A stretch of 64,000 nt of DNA from Pseudoleptotrichia goodfellowii (GCF_007990505.1 NZ_AP019822.1:1488001-1552000); one strand, 5' to 3'. Positions 53,865 through 63,937 are shown, counted from the first letter of the stretch. Translations and numbers: made by a program. Notes: generated by a model from the letters alone, not told the origin.

Positions 53865-54968
53865 TTATACATTAAATCTGAAAAACATTACATCCCCGTC
53901 ATTTATAATATATTCTTTTCCTTCAAGCCGCATAGCACCTTTTTCTTTGGACCCTTGCCAACCTTTATATTCTATAAATTTATCGTAAGCCACTACTTCC
54001 GCTCTTATAAACCCTTTTTCTATATCGGTATGTATTTCTCCCGCTCCTTTTTGAGCGTTAGTCCCTTTGCTTATAGTCCATGCTCTGACTTCTTTTTCTC
54101 CTGCAGTGAAATAAGTTATAAGTCCTAAGAGTTTAAATCCTCCTCTTATCAGTCTGTTTAAACTCGGCTCACTTATCCCTAATTCTTCTATGAACATCTG
54201 TCTTTCTTCTTCATCTTCTATTTCTATCAGTTCCGCTTCGACTTTTGCCGAAAATGTTACTACTTCACTTTCATGAGTTGCAGCATACTCTCTCACTTTT
54301 TTAACATAGTCATTTTCTATTCCTTTGGACAAATCGTCTTCAGAAATATTTGCCGCAAACATCATCGGTTTCAATGTTAAAAACTGATATACTCTTATAA
54401 GTTCAGCTTCTCTTTGAGTGAAAGTCAACGTTTTTAAAAGTTTAAAATCTTCCAAATGAGTTTTACATTTTTCAAGTACCGCTACAAGCTCTTTCCCTTC
54501 GGCATTTCCCCCTCTGGCTAACTTGGTATTTTTCTGCAACGCTCTTTCTACTGTATCCAAATCGGCAAATATAAGTTCTCCGTTTATTGTTTCTATATCT
54601 CTAACAGGATCTACACTTCCTTCTACATGAATAATATTATCATCGTCAAAACATCTTACGACCTGACATATAGCTGCAGTATTTCTTATGTTGGATAAAA
54701 ACTGATTTCCCAGTCCTTCTCCTTTGGAGGCTCCTTTTACAAGTCCCGCTATATCTACAAACTCTACTGTTGCTCCTACTGTTCTTTGGGGATTTATAAT
54801 TTCTTCCAGTTCTTTCAGCCTTGTGTCAGGCACACTTACAAGTCCTATATTAGGCTCAATCGTTGCAAAAGGATAATTTGCAGCCTCCGCATTCTGTGTT
54901 TTTGTAATCGCATTAAATAATGTCGACTTTCCTACATTAGGCAATCCTACTATTCCTATTCCTATCAT
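53865..54968 (-). CDS. ychF: Ribosome-binding ATPase YchF
   Basis: 367 residues. OBG-type P-loop GLPNVGKST at 8-16, switch region and the NxxE-type specificity motif replacing NKxD, then a TGS domain with [12 protein letters not shown] and the conserved C-terminus. Binds ribosomes and hydrolyses ATP. Single gene with good site upstream. Confidence 0.95.
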   Translation of the reverse strand: MIGIGIVGLPNVGKSTLFNAITKTQNAEAANYPFATIEPNIGLVSVPDTRLKELEEIINPQRTVGATVEFVDIAGLVKGASKGEGLGNQFLSNIRNTAAICQVVRCFDDDNIIHVEGSVDPVRDIETINGELIFADLDTVERALQKNTKLARGGNAEGKELVAVLEKCKTHLEDFKLLKTLTFTQREAELIRVYQFLTLKPMMFAANISEDDLSKGIENDYVKKVREYAATHESEVVTFSAKVEAELIEIEDEEERQMFIEELGISEPSLNRLIRGGFKLLGLITYFTAGEKEVRAWTISKGTNAQKGAGEIHTDIEKGFIRAEVVAYDKFIEYKGWQGSKEKGAMRLEGKEYIINDGDVMFFRFNV

Positions 54969-55007
54969 TTTTCTCCCTTTCCTGTTTTCATTAATTATTT
55001 TTTATCT

Positions 55008-55553
55008 TTATTCACTTATTCTTCTGTTAATTTCTTCGAGTATTTTTACAACCTGCCATTTTTCTTTATCTCCCGCTTTAAGCAAATAAGACAGATCGTA
55101 AACAGGAATTATTTTTATGCCACCTGTATATCCGTATATTTTCCCAACCATATCTCTTATTTCCTCTTTAGATTTTATAAAATTTTTCGTAGGTATTTCT
55201 CCCACAGTTATTATGTATTCGGGATTTAACAATGCTATTTGAGTTGTCAAATAATCTCTGCATTTTACTATACATTCGTTTTCTATCAGCTCACCGTGAG
55301 AGCTGCATTTGGTCAATGTAGTAAAATAGCATTCGGATAGATTTATTTTGGAATATTCAAGAAATTTTTTAAAATACTCCCCTTTTTTATCTGTCAGCAA
55401 ATCATTTTTTAAATCTTCTTTTTTACTGACACTTTCCAATACAAACAATATTTTAGCTTTTCTGCTTCCTTTTCCCGTAACGGGATTCGTTCTTATTCTC
55501 TCCAAATGACATTTTGTACAAATTCCTATTTCCGTTTCCAAGTCATCCCACAT
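55008..55553 (-). CDS. Degenerate family-4 uracil-DNA glycosylase-like protein
   Basis: 181 residues. It has the CTKC pair (Cys12, Cys15) and a second pair (Cys83, Cys98) spaced like the iron-sulfur ligands of family-4 UDGs, and the YIITVGEIPTKNFI strand. The catalytic motif GEAPG-type is replaced by VLESVSKKED and the HPS motif by YDLSYLL, so the water-activating and His residues seem lost. It may have another role or target. Family assignment is likely; activity is doubtful. Confidence 0.7.
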   Translation of the reverse strand: MWDDLETEIGICTKCHLERIRTNPVTGKGSRKAKILFVLESVSKKEDLKNDLLTDKKGEYFKKFLEYSKINLSECYFTTLTKCSSHGELIENECIVKCRDYLTTQIALLNPEYIITVGEIPTKNFIKSKEEIRDMVGKIYGYTGGIKIIPVYDLSYLLKAGDKEKWQVVKILEEINRRISE

Positions 55554-55580
55554 TTATTTCAACCCCGTTTTTTCCTATAT

Positions 55581-56354
55581 TCATATTTTATAAATTACAG
55601 TTTCATTTTCAGTAACTATTTCTATTTCCAAATGGCTCTTATTTTCTCTTTCCAATATTTCATAAAGAGAATTATATGCCAATTCAGGTGTATTATTATC
55701 CTTACTTATATGCATAAGATAAATCTTTTTCAATTTATCGGACATAACCTGAGATATTAATTTTGAAGCTTCGGCATTAGATAAATGCCCGTTTCTGCCT
55801 TTAACTCTGTTTTTCAACTCCCAGTGGTAAGGTCCTGTCATAAGCATATTGTAATCGTAATTGCTTTCTACAACAATAACATCGCTGTTTTTAAAATTTT
55901 CTTTTATTATATTATTTGTGCAGCCTACATCACTTGCATAAGCCAATTTTTTGTCCTCGTGTTCAAAAGTAAATCCCAGACATTTTTCGGCATCATGCAT
56001 TACTTCAAAGCTGTTTATCACACAATCATCTATGGTTATTTTTTCTTCATTAATAAAGTTGATATTTTTTTTCTCGATTTTTCCTACTTTTTCTTTTATC
56101 ATTCCATATGTTATCTCATGCAAATATACCGGAATGTCAAATTTTCTCGATAAAACGCCTAATCCCTGTATATGATCCGAATGTTCATGTGTCACAAAAA
56201 TCCCGTCTATATCTTCTATTCTTCGTTCAATATTATTCAATTTTTCAATAGTCTTTTTACCGCTGAATCCTGCATCTATAAGAAATTTTCTTTTCCCCAT
56301 TTCTATATAGCTTGAATTTCCGCTGCTTCCGCTTCCCAATACTGAAAATTCCAT
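55581..56354 (-). CDS. Metallo-beta-lactamase-fold hydrolase, WalJ/YycJ-like
   Basis: 257 residues from ATG 56354 (GGAG 12 bases upstream); a TTG at 56381 with GAGGG upstream is an equal alternative. It has the start FSVLGSGSSGNSSYIE, metal motif THEHSDHIQG, then ASDVGCTNNII and SNYDYNMLMTGPYHWELKNR-type end typical of YycJ. Such enzymes are linked to DNA or cell-wall processes; here it stands apart from any walKR genes. Confidence 0.9.
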   Translation of the reverse strand: MEFSVLGSGSSGNSSYIEMGKRKFLIDAGFSGKKTIEKLNNIERRIEDIDGIFVTHEHSDHIQGLGVLSRKFDIPVYLHEITYGMIKEKVGKIEKKNINFINEEKITIDDCVINSFEVMHDAEKCLGFTFEHEDKKLAYASDVGCTNNIIKENFKNSDVIVVESNYDYNMLMTGPYHWELKNRVKGRNGHLSNAEASKLISQVMSDKLKKIYLMHISKDNNTPELAYNSLYEILERENKSHLEIEIVTENETVIYKI

Positions 56355-56416
56355 TTGTACTTTTTTCTCCGTTTTCTGCAAATTTTATCCCTCATATTTT
56401 CCCCTTTTTATTTTTA

Positions 56417-56857
56417 TCAATCAATGTTGGGCTTAATTTCTCCCGTCATTGTATTATAAAACCAACCGCCTTTATTATCTTTTCGTAGATTCACACTGTT
56501 GGATTTCATAATCCCTTTTTTTAAATTATCAGGTATTTCATAAATTTTTTCTGTTCCGTAAAACAGATCGAACGTATATCTGCCGTCAGGACTTTTCACC
56601 TCTTTCAGATTATTTTCTTTTCCGCTTATATCAGGATACACGCCTGTTTTTGACTTAAACTCTTTGACAGCATTTTCCAGTCTTACAGTTTCTATTTGTA
56701 TATCCGCTTTTATAAGTTTCTCAACTCTTTTGGAAAAAAGATAAACTCCAATAAAAAATACCGTTATAAATACTGTTATAAAAACTATCGTTTTAACTAT
56801 TATTTTTCTTATTTTTTTTCTATTCAGTCCTGTTACATATTCATCATTTATAGCCAT
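56417..56857 (-). CDS. Single-span pilin-like protein of unknown function
   Basis: 146 residues. Cytoplasmic head with basic residues, one membrane helix (about 20-44), coiled segment (IETVRLENAVKEFKSKTG) and a C-terminal domain with GVYPDIS and a final GGWFYNTMTGEIKPN. The last motif is typical of type II secretion pseudopilins (GspG), which have W-Y-x-P-x-T-G-x-x-x-P. It lacks a clear prepilin cleavage site. No other secretion genes are near. Function unknown. Confidence 0.7.
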   Translation of the reverse strand: MAINDEYVTGLNRKKIRKIIVKTIVFITVFITVFFIGVYLFSKRVEKLIKADIQIETVRLENAVKEFKSKTGVYPDISGKENNLKEVKSPDGRYTFDLFYGTEKIYEIPDNLKKGIMKSNSVNLRKDNKGGWFYNTMTGEIKPNID

Positions 56858-56872
56858 TTCAATACTCCAATA

Positions 56873-58015
56873 CTATTTATATTTTCTCCCTCTAAAAAGA
56901 GACGGTCTTACGATTACTTTGGCATATTCAGGCACTGTAAGTTCTATATTAAGAGGTCCTCTTTTGACATTTATCCAACCTAAACCTGCTATTACAAGAT
57001 CTTCGTTTTCCTGAATTTCGGTATTATAAGTTACAAATTTATTTTCCAAATAATTTTCCTTTTCCTCTTTTTTCATAAGTTCAAAGAAATCTCCCTTAAG
57101 AAGTTCCTCGACTCTGTCTTCTTTTGTCAGATGAAATTTTACATTTTTTGAAGAATACACAGAAAATATCGGTTTATATTTTTCTCCATCGGAATTTTCT
57201 GTCTCCAAAATTTTGAATCTGCAAAAAGCATCAAACATAAATACTCTGTTTTCTTCAGGTTTGAAAGTTTTTCTCGAAATCTCCCCTGAAGGCACGAGCT
57301 TTAATCCTGATTCAACACTTATCAAATCTGATATTCTGCCCTCAGGAATCAGTCCCGGAGTATCTATTATCGTAATATCCGTTTTCGGTATTTTGTTATT
57401 AATAGATTTTAAAGTAGTTCCCGAATATTTTGATGTGGTTATTTTATTTTTTCCAAGTAAAAGATTTATAACAGAAGATTTTCCTACGTTAGAAGCTCCT
57501 AAAATAACTGCTCTCACTTTTTTGTCAGGAAAAAGATTGTTTATTTTTCTTATAATACCGTTTACTCCGTATTTACTTTTAGCACTTAAGAAACCTATAT
57601 CATCAGGGATAATATCTTCTTCCATAAGCCTTTCTTTTACCCAGTTTGCTATTTCCGTAGGATGCACAAAATCAGGCAGTAAATCTATTTTATTTATTAA
57701 TATTATCGATCTGTAATCTCTCAAATAATCCAGTATTTCTTCTGTAAACGACCCTTCAAAATCAATAATATCAAATATCGGAAGTATTATATCGGATTTT
57801 TTCACACTGTTTGCAACTTCTTTGGAATAATCTTCCTTTTTTAAATTATTTCCTATATTTTGACCGTAATTTTTTATTTTATAACATCTCTGACAAAGTA
57901 AATCTTCTTCTGTTATAAATTTTTCCTCGGGAACATATCCTTCCCTGTTTTTATCTTCAAATTGCAGTTCTATTCCACAACCTGTACATTTCTTTGAAAT
58001 CAATTCTTCCTCCAA
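56873..58015 (-). CDS. yqeH: Ribosome biogenesis GTPase YqeH
   Basis: 380 residues. Zinc finger with Cys10, Cys13 and a CQRC pair, then a circularly permuted GTPase in which NKIDLLP (G4) comes before the P-loop GASNVGKSS (G1) and DTPGL (G3). Needed for 30S assembly in Firmicutes. Upstream 478-base gap holds repeats. Confidence 0.95.
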   Translation of the reverse strand: MEEELISKKCTGCGIELQFEDKNREGYVPEEKFITEEDLLCQRCYKIKNYGQNIGNNLKKEDYSKEVANSVKKSDIILPIFDIIDFEGSFTEEILDYLRDYRSIILINKIDLLPDFVHPTEIANWVKERLMEEDIIPDDIGFLSAKSKYGVNGIIRKINNLFPDKKVRAVILGASNVGKSSVINLLLGKNKITTSKYSGTTLKSINNKIPKTDITIIDTPGLIPEGRISDLISVESGLKLVPSGEISRKTFKPEENRVFMFDAFCRFKILETENSDGEKYKPIFSVYSSKNVKFHLTKEDRVEELLKGDFFELMKKEEKENYLENKFVTYNTEIQENEDLVIAGLGWINVKRGPLNIELTVPEYAKVIVRPSLFRGRKYK

Positions 58016-58132
58016 TTATTATATCTTATCTTATAGAAATTTTTATCTAATTTCAAAAATAAAACAACTTTATTTTCTATTTCTTTTCTTCAACATTCAA
58101 ATTTTACTTACTTAAAATTCCTATAATAATTT

Positions 58133-58157
58133 ATTGCCACTCTCATACTCCCGCTAC
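58133..58157. repeat. Short motif shared with the right end of the window
   Basis: The 16-mer CTCATACTCCCGCTAC (58142-58157) occurs exactly again at 63957-63972, and the preceding ATTGCC is also shared. Both copies lie upstream of a minus-strand gene and are more GC-rich than their surroundings. Confidence 0.65.
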
Positions 58158-58220
58158 TCTCAACCTTTGCTCCTACATCTACACGGTAATACGATGTACA
58201 TTTTATCATTATATTTTTCT

Positions 58221-58397
58221 CGACATTAAAATTTTACTTCGAGAAATACGATACGGAACGTTATAAAAACAACTGTTTTAGCAAGGATTTTTAATCCGAA
58301 GCGAGTTTGTTGTTTTTATAGTGTAGTGAGTTATTTCGAGTTAGTAAAATTTTAGTCGAGTGGTTTTTTGCTACTTTTTTTGTAAAAAAGTAGGTAA
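58221..58397. repeat. Intergenic palindromic repeat, copy B
   Basis: 177 bp matching copy A (50736) end to end, same orientation, with the inner 12-bp inverted pair and the outer arms conserved. Its tail hairpin (GCTACTTTTTT...AAAAAAGTAG) is duplicated at 58414-58441. On the minus strand that tail lies after the xerC/D stop and could act as a terminator. Confidence 0.8.
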
Positions 58398-58492
58398 AAG
58401 TTTTAGTTGGGAGTTTTTGCTACTTTTTTGTAAAAAAGTACTTAAAAATTTTGGTCTTTTTTTGTTTCCTTTTTTTCAAAAAAGAAAAATTC

Positions 58493-59440
58493 CTATTCTC
58501 TCGCCAACGGATGAGTATTCATATACACATCTTTCAATAATGCTTTACTTACATGAGTATAAACCTGTGTCGTTGAAATACTGCTATGCCCGAGCAATTC
58601 CTGCAAATACCTTATATCTACTCCGTTATTTAAAAGTTCCGTTGCAAAAGTATGTCTGAACACGTGAGGAGTAACTTCCTTTTGTAATCCCGCTTTTTTT
58701 GCGTAATCGGCTATAAGTCTTCTAAGTGATCTCGTTGTAAGTTTTTCCCCCTTGCTGTTAGCAAACACTACATCTTTAGTGTAATTGGAATATTTTTTCT
58801 TTTTTTCCTCTATATATTTTTCCAGCCATTTTTTACTGTTCTCGCTGAAAAAAGTAATTCGTTCTTTATTCCCTTTCCCTATTACTCTCAGTTCTCTTTC
58901 CTCAATATTTATCATATATTCATTTAAGTCTATAAGCTCGCTCGCTCTGATTCCGCTGGAATAAAGCAGTTCTATTATAAGTCTGTCCCTTATTCCCGTT
59001 ATTTTTGAGGTGTTTACTGCATCTCTTAATTTATTTATATCTTCTCTGCCGAGAATGTTAGGCAACTCCTTTTCAAATTTGGGCATTGTAATATAATTTA
59101 CTTTATTGGTTTTTACTATTTTTTTCTCCTGTAAATATTTAAAAAAAGTTCTTAATGCCGAAATTTTTCTGTTAATACTTCTTTTTGACACAACTTTTCG
59201 CTCATCATTATTTTCTTTACTCGTAGAATTAAGGTATGCTATAAACGAACGGAAAGTTATCGTTTCAACATTCTCAAATTCATCAATTTCTTCATATTCA
59301 TTAAGATAATCTATGAACTGCATAATATCTTTTTTGTAGCTCTTTATTGTATTATAACTTTTTCCTGTTATTACTTCTTCATAATATAAAAATTTATCAA
59401 CATATGTTTTTAAATTATTATTTTTCTCTGAATTTTCCAT
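58493..59440 (-). CDS. xerC: Tyrosine recombinase XerC/XerD
   Basis: 315 residues. SAM-like N-terminal domain and catalytic domain with Arg in SGIRASEL, HVFRHTFATELLNNG, LGHSSISTTQVYTHV (nucleophile Tyr). It resolves chromosome dimers at dif. Its place after topA and dprA is the common smf-topA-xerC arrangement; C versus D subtype is not fixed. Confidence 0.93.
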   Translation of the reverse strand: MENSEKNNNLKTYVDKFLYYEEVITGKSYNTIKSYKKDIMQFIDYLNEYEEIDEFENVETITFRSFIAYLNSTSKENNDERKVVSKRSINRKISALRTFFKYLQEKKIVKTNKVNYITMPKFEKELPNILGREDINKLRDAVNTSKITGIRDRLIIELLYSSGIRASELIDLNEYMINIEERELRVIGKGNKERITFFSENSKKWLEKYIEEKKKKYSNYTKDVVFANSKGEKLTTRSLRRLIADYAKKAGLQKEVTPHVFRHTFATELLNNGVDIRYLQELLGHSSISTTQVYTHVSKALLKDVYMNTHPLARE

Positions 59441-59452
59441 ACATACACTCCA

Positions 59453-61951
59453 TTATTTATCTTTGGAAGATGATTTTTTTGAAGTTGTTTTCTTAGCAGT
59501 TGAACTTTTTTTAGCCGTTGTTTTAGTGCTGCTTGCTTTTTTTGTTTTTGCTACAGCTTTTTTAGTTGAAGTTTTTTCAACTGTTTCTTTTTTACTTGCA
59601 GCTTTTTTAACTGTTGTATTTTCACCCGCTACTTTTTTAGCAGCCGTTTTCCCTGCAGTTCCTTTCTTTGGCTTCGTCTTTTTGGAAGCAGTTTTTTTCT
59701 TCGCAGAAGCCGATTTTGCTTTAGGAATCGCTTTTATATTTTTACATTCAGGATAGCCTGTACATGCTAAAAACTTTCCGAACCTTCCCATTTTTATTTC
59801 AAAAGGACGTCCGCATTTTTCGCATACTCCCGCTTCTTCTATTATTTTTTTATCTTCATTTATAATTGCCGTTATTTCTTCATTTATCTGTAAAATCCCG
59901 TTTACTTCGTTAAGTGTTCCTTTTTTGTATTTCTGCTTTATAGGTAAAGGCAAAGACATTCTTTTTTCATCATTTTCATAATCTTCACTTTCCAGATATT
60001 CTCCAAACCGTCCTTTTTTCAACATGTATCTTTTGTCATTTTCTGTAAAAAAGTCTGTCGGTATTCCTTTTTTATTTGCCTGAAGTTTTTCCACTTCTTC
60101 TTTTATAAAGATTTTTCCCGCTTCAATTTGTTCAGGCTCGACGGCTATTCCTTTTATTGTTATTTTTTCTTCAGGATTTGTCTCGGAAACAAGGTATTTT
60201 CCGAATCTTCCCGTTTTTAAAAGCATAGGACTTCCGTCTGAAGAAAGAACATCCGATTCTATTCTTCTGTCTTTTAGTTTTTCTATTTCTTTCTCATACT
60301 GTTCCAAATGAATTTCCAGAGAATCATAGAATTTTTTTAATAATTCCACCCACTGAACATTTCCCTCTTCTATTTTATCAAGGTCCTCTTCCATAATTGC
60401 AGTAAATTTTACATTCATTATATCTTCAAAGTTTTTTTCGAGCTCATTTTTCACTTCATATCCTAAAAAGGTAGGATGAAACCTTTTTTCTATAATTTCC
60501 ACATATTCCCTTGTTTTAAGAGTTTCCACTATTGAAGCATAAGTCGACGGTCTTCCTATCCCTTCGGATTCGAGTTTTTTCACAAGTGTCGCTTCCGAAT
60601 ATCTTGTAGGAGGCTTTGTAATACCTTCTTCAACATTAAGTTTTTTTATCAGATAACTGTCTCCCTCTTTTAATTCAGGAAAGTCGGCTGTTTTTATTTC
60701 ATCTTCTTCTTTGAATATTTTATAATATCCATCAAATATTACTTTATTTATAGTTCCTCTAAATTTGTAATCTCCATTCACTGCATTTATCTGCATCTGT
60801 TCATATTTCATTGCAGCAAACTGTGAAACGAGAAATCTGTTCCATATAAGTTTATATAATTTATACTGATCGTTCGTCAGAGAGTCCTTTATTTTTTCAG
60901 GATCAAGATTTATATCCGAAGGTCTTATACCTTCGTGAGCATCCTGAACATTGGACTTGGAATTTTTAGTAACATAGTATCCGACATATTCTTTCCCATA
61001 ATGATTTGTAATGTAGTCTTTTGCCATGTTTATTGCATCCATGGAAATTCTTGTGGAATCAGTTCTCATGTATGTTATAAGCCCACGATTTTCTCCACTG
61101 ATGGAAAGCCCTTCATATAGCTGCTGAGCTATTCTCATCGTTTTTGTAGCCCCGTAACCTAAATAAGATGAAGCCAGTTGCTGCAATGTGCTTGTCTTAA
61201 AAACAAGAGGCGGTCTTTGAGTTTTTTTCTTGATTTCTATGCTGTCCAATGTCAAAGATTTACCTTTCAGTTCTTTTTTAAGTTTTTTTACAACTTCTTC
61301 ATCAAAGATTTTATCTACTTTTTCTTTAAGAATTTCTACAAGATTAAGATTTATTCCGTTTTCAAGTAATGCTCCTACTTCCCAGTATTTTTGTGGAACA
61401 AAACTTTTAATTTCACCTTCCAGATCGCAAATCAGTTTTAACGCCACAGACTGCACACGACCTGCACTGGCATTTTTATTTATTGTTTTCCATAGCAAAG
61501 GACTGATTTTATAACCCACTATTCTGTCCAAAAGCCTTCTTGCCTGTTGTGCATTTACAAGGTTTTTATTTATATCTCTGGGATTTTTTATTGCATTATT
61601 CACTGCAGTTTTTGTGATTTCATTAAATTCTATTCTTTTGGTTTTTTCAGGCTGTTTTATATAATTGGAAATATGCCATGCAATAGCCTCTCCTTCACGA
61701 TCCTGATCCGATGCCAGATAAACCGTACTAGCCTTTTTTGATTTTTCTTTTAATTTTTTCAGTACTTCGCCTTTTCCTTTTATGACCTGATATTTAGGCT
61801 CAAAATTATTTTCCACATCTATTCCTATTTTTGTTTTGGGCAAGTCAATAACATGTCCGTAAGAAGCGGTTACTTCATAACCTTTTCCCAATATTTTCTC
61901 AATTGTTTTTGCTTTGGACGGAGACTCCACTATTACAAGCTTTTTTGCCAA
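59453..61951 (-). CDS. topA: DNA topoisomerase I with long basic tail
   Basis: 832 residues from TTG 61951, with GAGGTG six bases upstream, so that the protein starts M-A-K-K-L-V-I-V-E-S-P. Toprim domain, active-site Tyr in GLITYMRTDST, one C4 zinc finger (CEKCGRPF...CTGYPEC). The last about 95 residues are a disordered tail of Lys, Ala, Ser and Thr like histone H1. It relaxes negative supercoils. Next gene xerC is 12 bases away. Confidence 0.94.
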   Translation of the reverse strand: MAKKLVIVESPSKAKTIEKILGKGYEVTASYGHVIDLPKTKIGIDVENNFEPKYQVIKGKGEVLKKLKEKSKKASTVYLASDQDREGEAIAWHISNYIKQPEKTKRIEFNEITKTAVNNAIKNPRDINKNLVNAQQARRLLDRIVGYKISPLLWKTINKNASAGRVQSVALKLICDLEGEIKSFVPQKYWEVGALLENGINLNLVEILKEKVDKIFDEEVVKKLKKELKGKSLTLDSIEIKKKTQRPPLVFKTSTLQQLASSYLGYGATKTMRIAQQLYEGLSISGENRGLITYMRTDSTRISMDAINMAKDYITNHYGKEYVGYYVTKNSKSNVQDAHEGIRPSDINLDPEKIKDSLTNDQYKLYKLIWNRFLVSQFAAMKYEQMQINAVNGDYKFRGTINKVIFDGYYKIFKEEDEIKTADFPELKEGDSYLIKKLNVEEGITKPPTRYSEATLVKKLESEGIGRPSTYASIVETLKTREYVEIIEKRFHPTFLGYEVKNELEKNFEDIMNVKFTAIMEEDLDKIEEGNVQWVELLKKFYDSLEIHLEQYEKEIEKLKDRRIESDVLSSDGSPMLLKTGRFGKYLVSETNPEEKITIKGIAVEPEQIEAGKIFIKEEVEKLQANKKGIPTDFFTENDKRYMLKKGRFGEYLESEDYENDEKRMSLPLPIKQKYKKGTLNEVNGILQINEEITAIINEDKKIIEEAGVCEKCGRPFEIKMGRFGKFLACTGYPECKNIKAIPKAKSASAKKKTASKKTKPKKGTAGKTAAKKVAGENTTVKKAASKKETVEKTSTKKAVAKTKKASSTKTTAKKSSTAKKTTSKKSSSKDK

Positions 61952-62040
61952 AACTCTCACCTCAAATTTCTTATATTTATTTTCTCTCAAGGCTTTTACC
62001 GCCTTGTATTTCTTTTGTCCTTCAACACGAAGTTTTTCAT

Positions 62041-63096
62041 TTATACTATTCGCATATATCTTGCAGTTCCTGTTTCTGTTATAAGTCCTTTGACTTTCAG
62101 GCTCATCAGCAATGATAAAATCCTGTTTACAGGTATTTCATTTCCGATTTTTTTCATAAGCTCTTCAAGTCCTGTTTCTTCTTCAAGATAATCGAACACC
62201 TTTTTTTCTTCTTCATTTAATTTTGTTTTTTTACTTTTTTCTTTATTTATATCCCATAAAAATTCTTTTGCAATATCTTCGGCACATGTTACAAGTTTAG
62301 CTTTATTTTCTTTTATAAGATTATTGCACCCTTCAAAAGAAGGATAATTTATAAATCCCGGTATTGCAAATATTTCTCTATCCACAGAAAATCCCAATTC
62401 TGCAGTTATAAGAGAACCTCCCGATTTAAAGCTTTCTGCTATTATAATACCGTCTGAAAGTCCTGCTATTATCCTGTTTCTTCTCGGAAAATTCCATTTC
62501 AGAGGTGCCGTTCCTAAAGGGTACTCACTGATTATCATTCCTGTATCGCTTATTTTCTCCCATAACATCTTATTTTCATAAGGATAAACTACATCAAGAC
62601 CTGTTCCGACAACGGCTACAGTATTACCATTTTTTTCAGAAAATGCCGTTAATGCTATTGTATCTATCCCTTCGGCAAGTCCGCTTATAAGATTTATATT
62701 ATAAGAAAATAATTCTCTCACTATTTTTTCACATGAACTTTTACCGTATTTTGTAGCTCTTCTTGTGCCTACTACGGCTATATTTTTTCTTTCGTTGCTA
62801 TTTAGATTTGCATTTCCCTTAACATACAAAAACAGAGGATAATCAACGATTTCCTTCAGTTTTTTCGGATATTCCTTATCATTTGCGTTAATTATCCTTA
62901 TTCCTTTTTTGCTGTATAATTCATATTTCTCACTTAAATCAATATTTTCAGCCTTTTCCAGCATTCTTTTCAACTCACCGTTAAAAAGCCTGAAATTTTC
63001 TTCTAAGAACAGCTCTTCATAAGTCCTGTAATATTCCATAAGTTTTCTTATGTGACTGTCTTTCATTCCGATTTCTTTGAGCTTCAACCACCCCAT
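62041..63096 (-). CDS. dprA: DNA-processing protein DprA (Smf)
   Basis: 351 residues. N-terminal helical part, Rossmann fold with NIAVVGTRRATKYGK and ISGLAEGIDTIA, FPRRNRIIAGLSDG and GGSLITAELG, then a small winged C-terminal domain. It loads RecA onto incoming single-stranded DNA in natural transformation. It stands just upstream of topA. Confidence 0.95.
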   Translation of the reverse strand: MGWLKLKEIGMKDSHIRKLMEYYRTYEELFLEENFRLFNGELKRMLEKAENIDLSEKYELYSKKGIRIINANDKEYPKKLKEIVDYPLFLYVKGNANLNSNERKNIAVVGTRRATKYGKSSCEKIVRELFSYNINLISGLAEGIDTIALTAFSEKNGNTVAVVGTGLDVVYPYENKMLWEKISDTGMIISEYPLGTAPLKWNFPRRNRIIAGLSDGIIIAESFKSGGSLITAELGFSVDREIFAIPGFINYPSFEGCNNLIKENKAKLVTCAEDIAKEFLWDINKEKSKKTKLNEEEKKVFDYLEEETGLEELMKKIGNEIPVNRILSLLMSLKVKGLITETGTARYMRIV

Positions 63097-63121
63097 AAAT
63101 TAATCCCCCAATTAATTTTTA

Positions 63122-63922
63122 TTATTTGTTATTTGCTATTACTTCGTTTAATATCGCAATTTCCCTCGTAACTTCTCTATCAGGATTTGATGATGCGTAA
63201 GATCTCAAATACTCAAGGGCTTTTCCGTAATCACCTTTTCCTTTATATGCTATTCCTATCCCCAGTCTTGCCTGTGCTTCTCCCGGCGACGAAGCCAATA
63301 TTCTGTTGTAATAATCTATAGACTGATCGTAATTACCCATCAGTCTTGAACTTATAGCAACTACATAAAGATTTCTTATATCTCCCGAAGTGTCTTTTTT
63401 TGCTAAATTAGCTGCTCTTTCAAATAATCCGTCTTTAAAATACAACTGACATAATTGATAAATAGTAGAGGCATTTCTCTTAGCAAGGGCTGCTTTTTCA
63501 TAGTTATTATATGTACCGAATTTTGAACCGTCCGACACATCGTCAGTCTGAGTAACAGGAACTGTTCCTGTATCAGCAGTTTGAGGCGTATTTGCAGCAT
63601 CTCCGTTTTGAGTAGCTTCTGTTATTATTTTGTCAATTTCAGACTGAGTAGCCTGTTGCTGCTGTTGTGCTTGCTGATTAGTCTGCTGCTGTTTTTGACC
63701 ATTTTTCTTTTGTGCTATTTCATTCAGTAAATTTTGTACCGATGCTTTTTCCTGAGGAGTTATATTAGGATCATTCAAAAGTTTTCTTGCACTTTGTTCA
63801 GCTCTGTCATATTTCCCTTGCTGAATAAGCGTATCTATTGTCTGAATTTTCCCTAATAAATCTCCCTTTACGATTATGGCAACAGTAAGTATAAGTGTTA
63901 TGAGTGATATTATTTTTTTCAT
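63122..63922 (-). CDS. Secreted or membrane TPR-repeat protein
   Basis: 266 residues from ATG 63922 (GGAGGG just upstream); a longer frame to 63961 runs into the GC-rich repeat. Signal peptide (about 1-20), then a Gln-rich linker (QQQ runs about 85-100) and tetratricopeptide repeats (ARKLLNDPN..., AKKDTSGD, YDQSIDYYNRILASSP, DYGKALEYLRSYASSNP). A scaffold for protein contact in the periplasm, function unknown. Confidence 0.85.
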   Translation of the reverse strand: MKKIISLITLILTVAIIVKGDLLGKIQTIDTLIQQGKYDRAEQSARKLLNDPNITPQEKASVQNLLNEIAQKKNGQKQQQTNQQAQQQQQATQSEIDKIITEATQNGDAANTPQTADTGTVPVTQTDDVSDGSKFGTYNNYEKAALAKRNASTIYQLCQLYFKDGLFERAANLAKKDTSGDIRNLYVVAISSRLMGNYDQSIDYYNRILASSPGEAQARLGIGIAYKGKGDYGKALEYLRSYASSNPDREVTREIAILNEVIANNK

Positions 63923-63937
63923 TTTTCCCTCCGTTTC

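Larger units (their letters stand above)
58016..58492. other. Gene-free gap filled with repeats
   Basis: This 477-base gap between yqeH and the xerC/D gene has no credible coding sequence. It holds the shared motif at 58133-58157, a long palindromic repeat (58221-58397), a second copy of its tail hairpin (58414-58441) and a T/A-rich hairpin next to the recombinase stop. Confidence 0.7.

Noticed and set aside
57213-57716. 167-codon plus-strand frame opposite yqeH
   Set aside because: Antisense of a well-conserved GTPase; no coding signal of its own.
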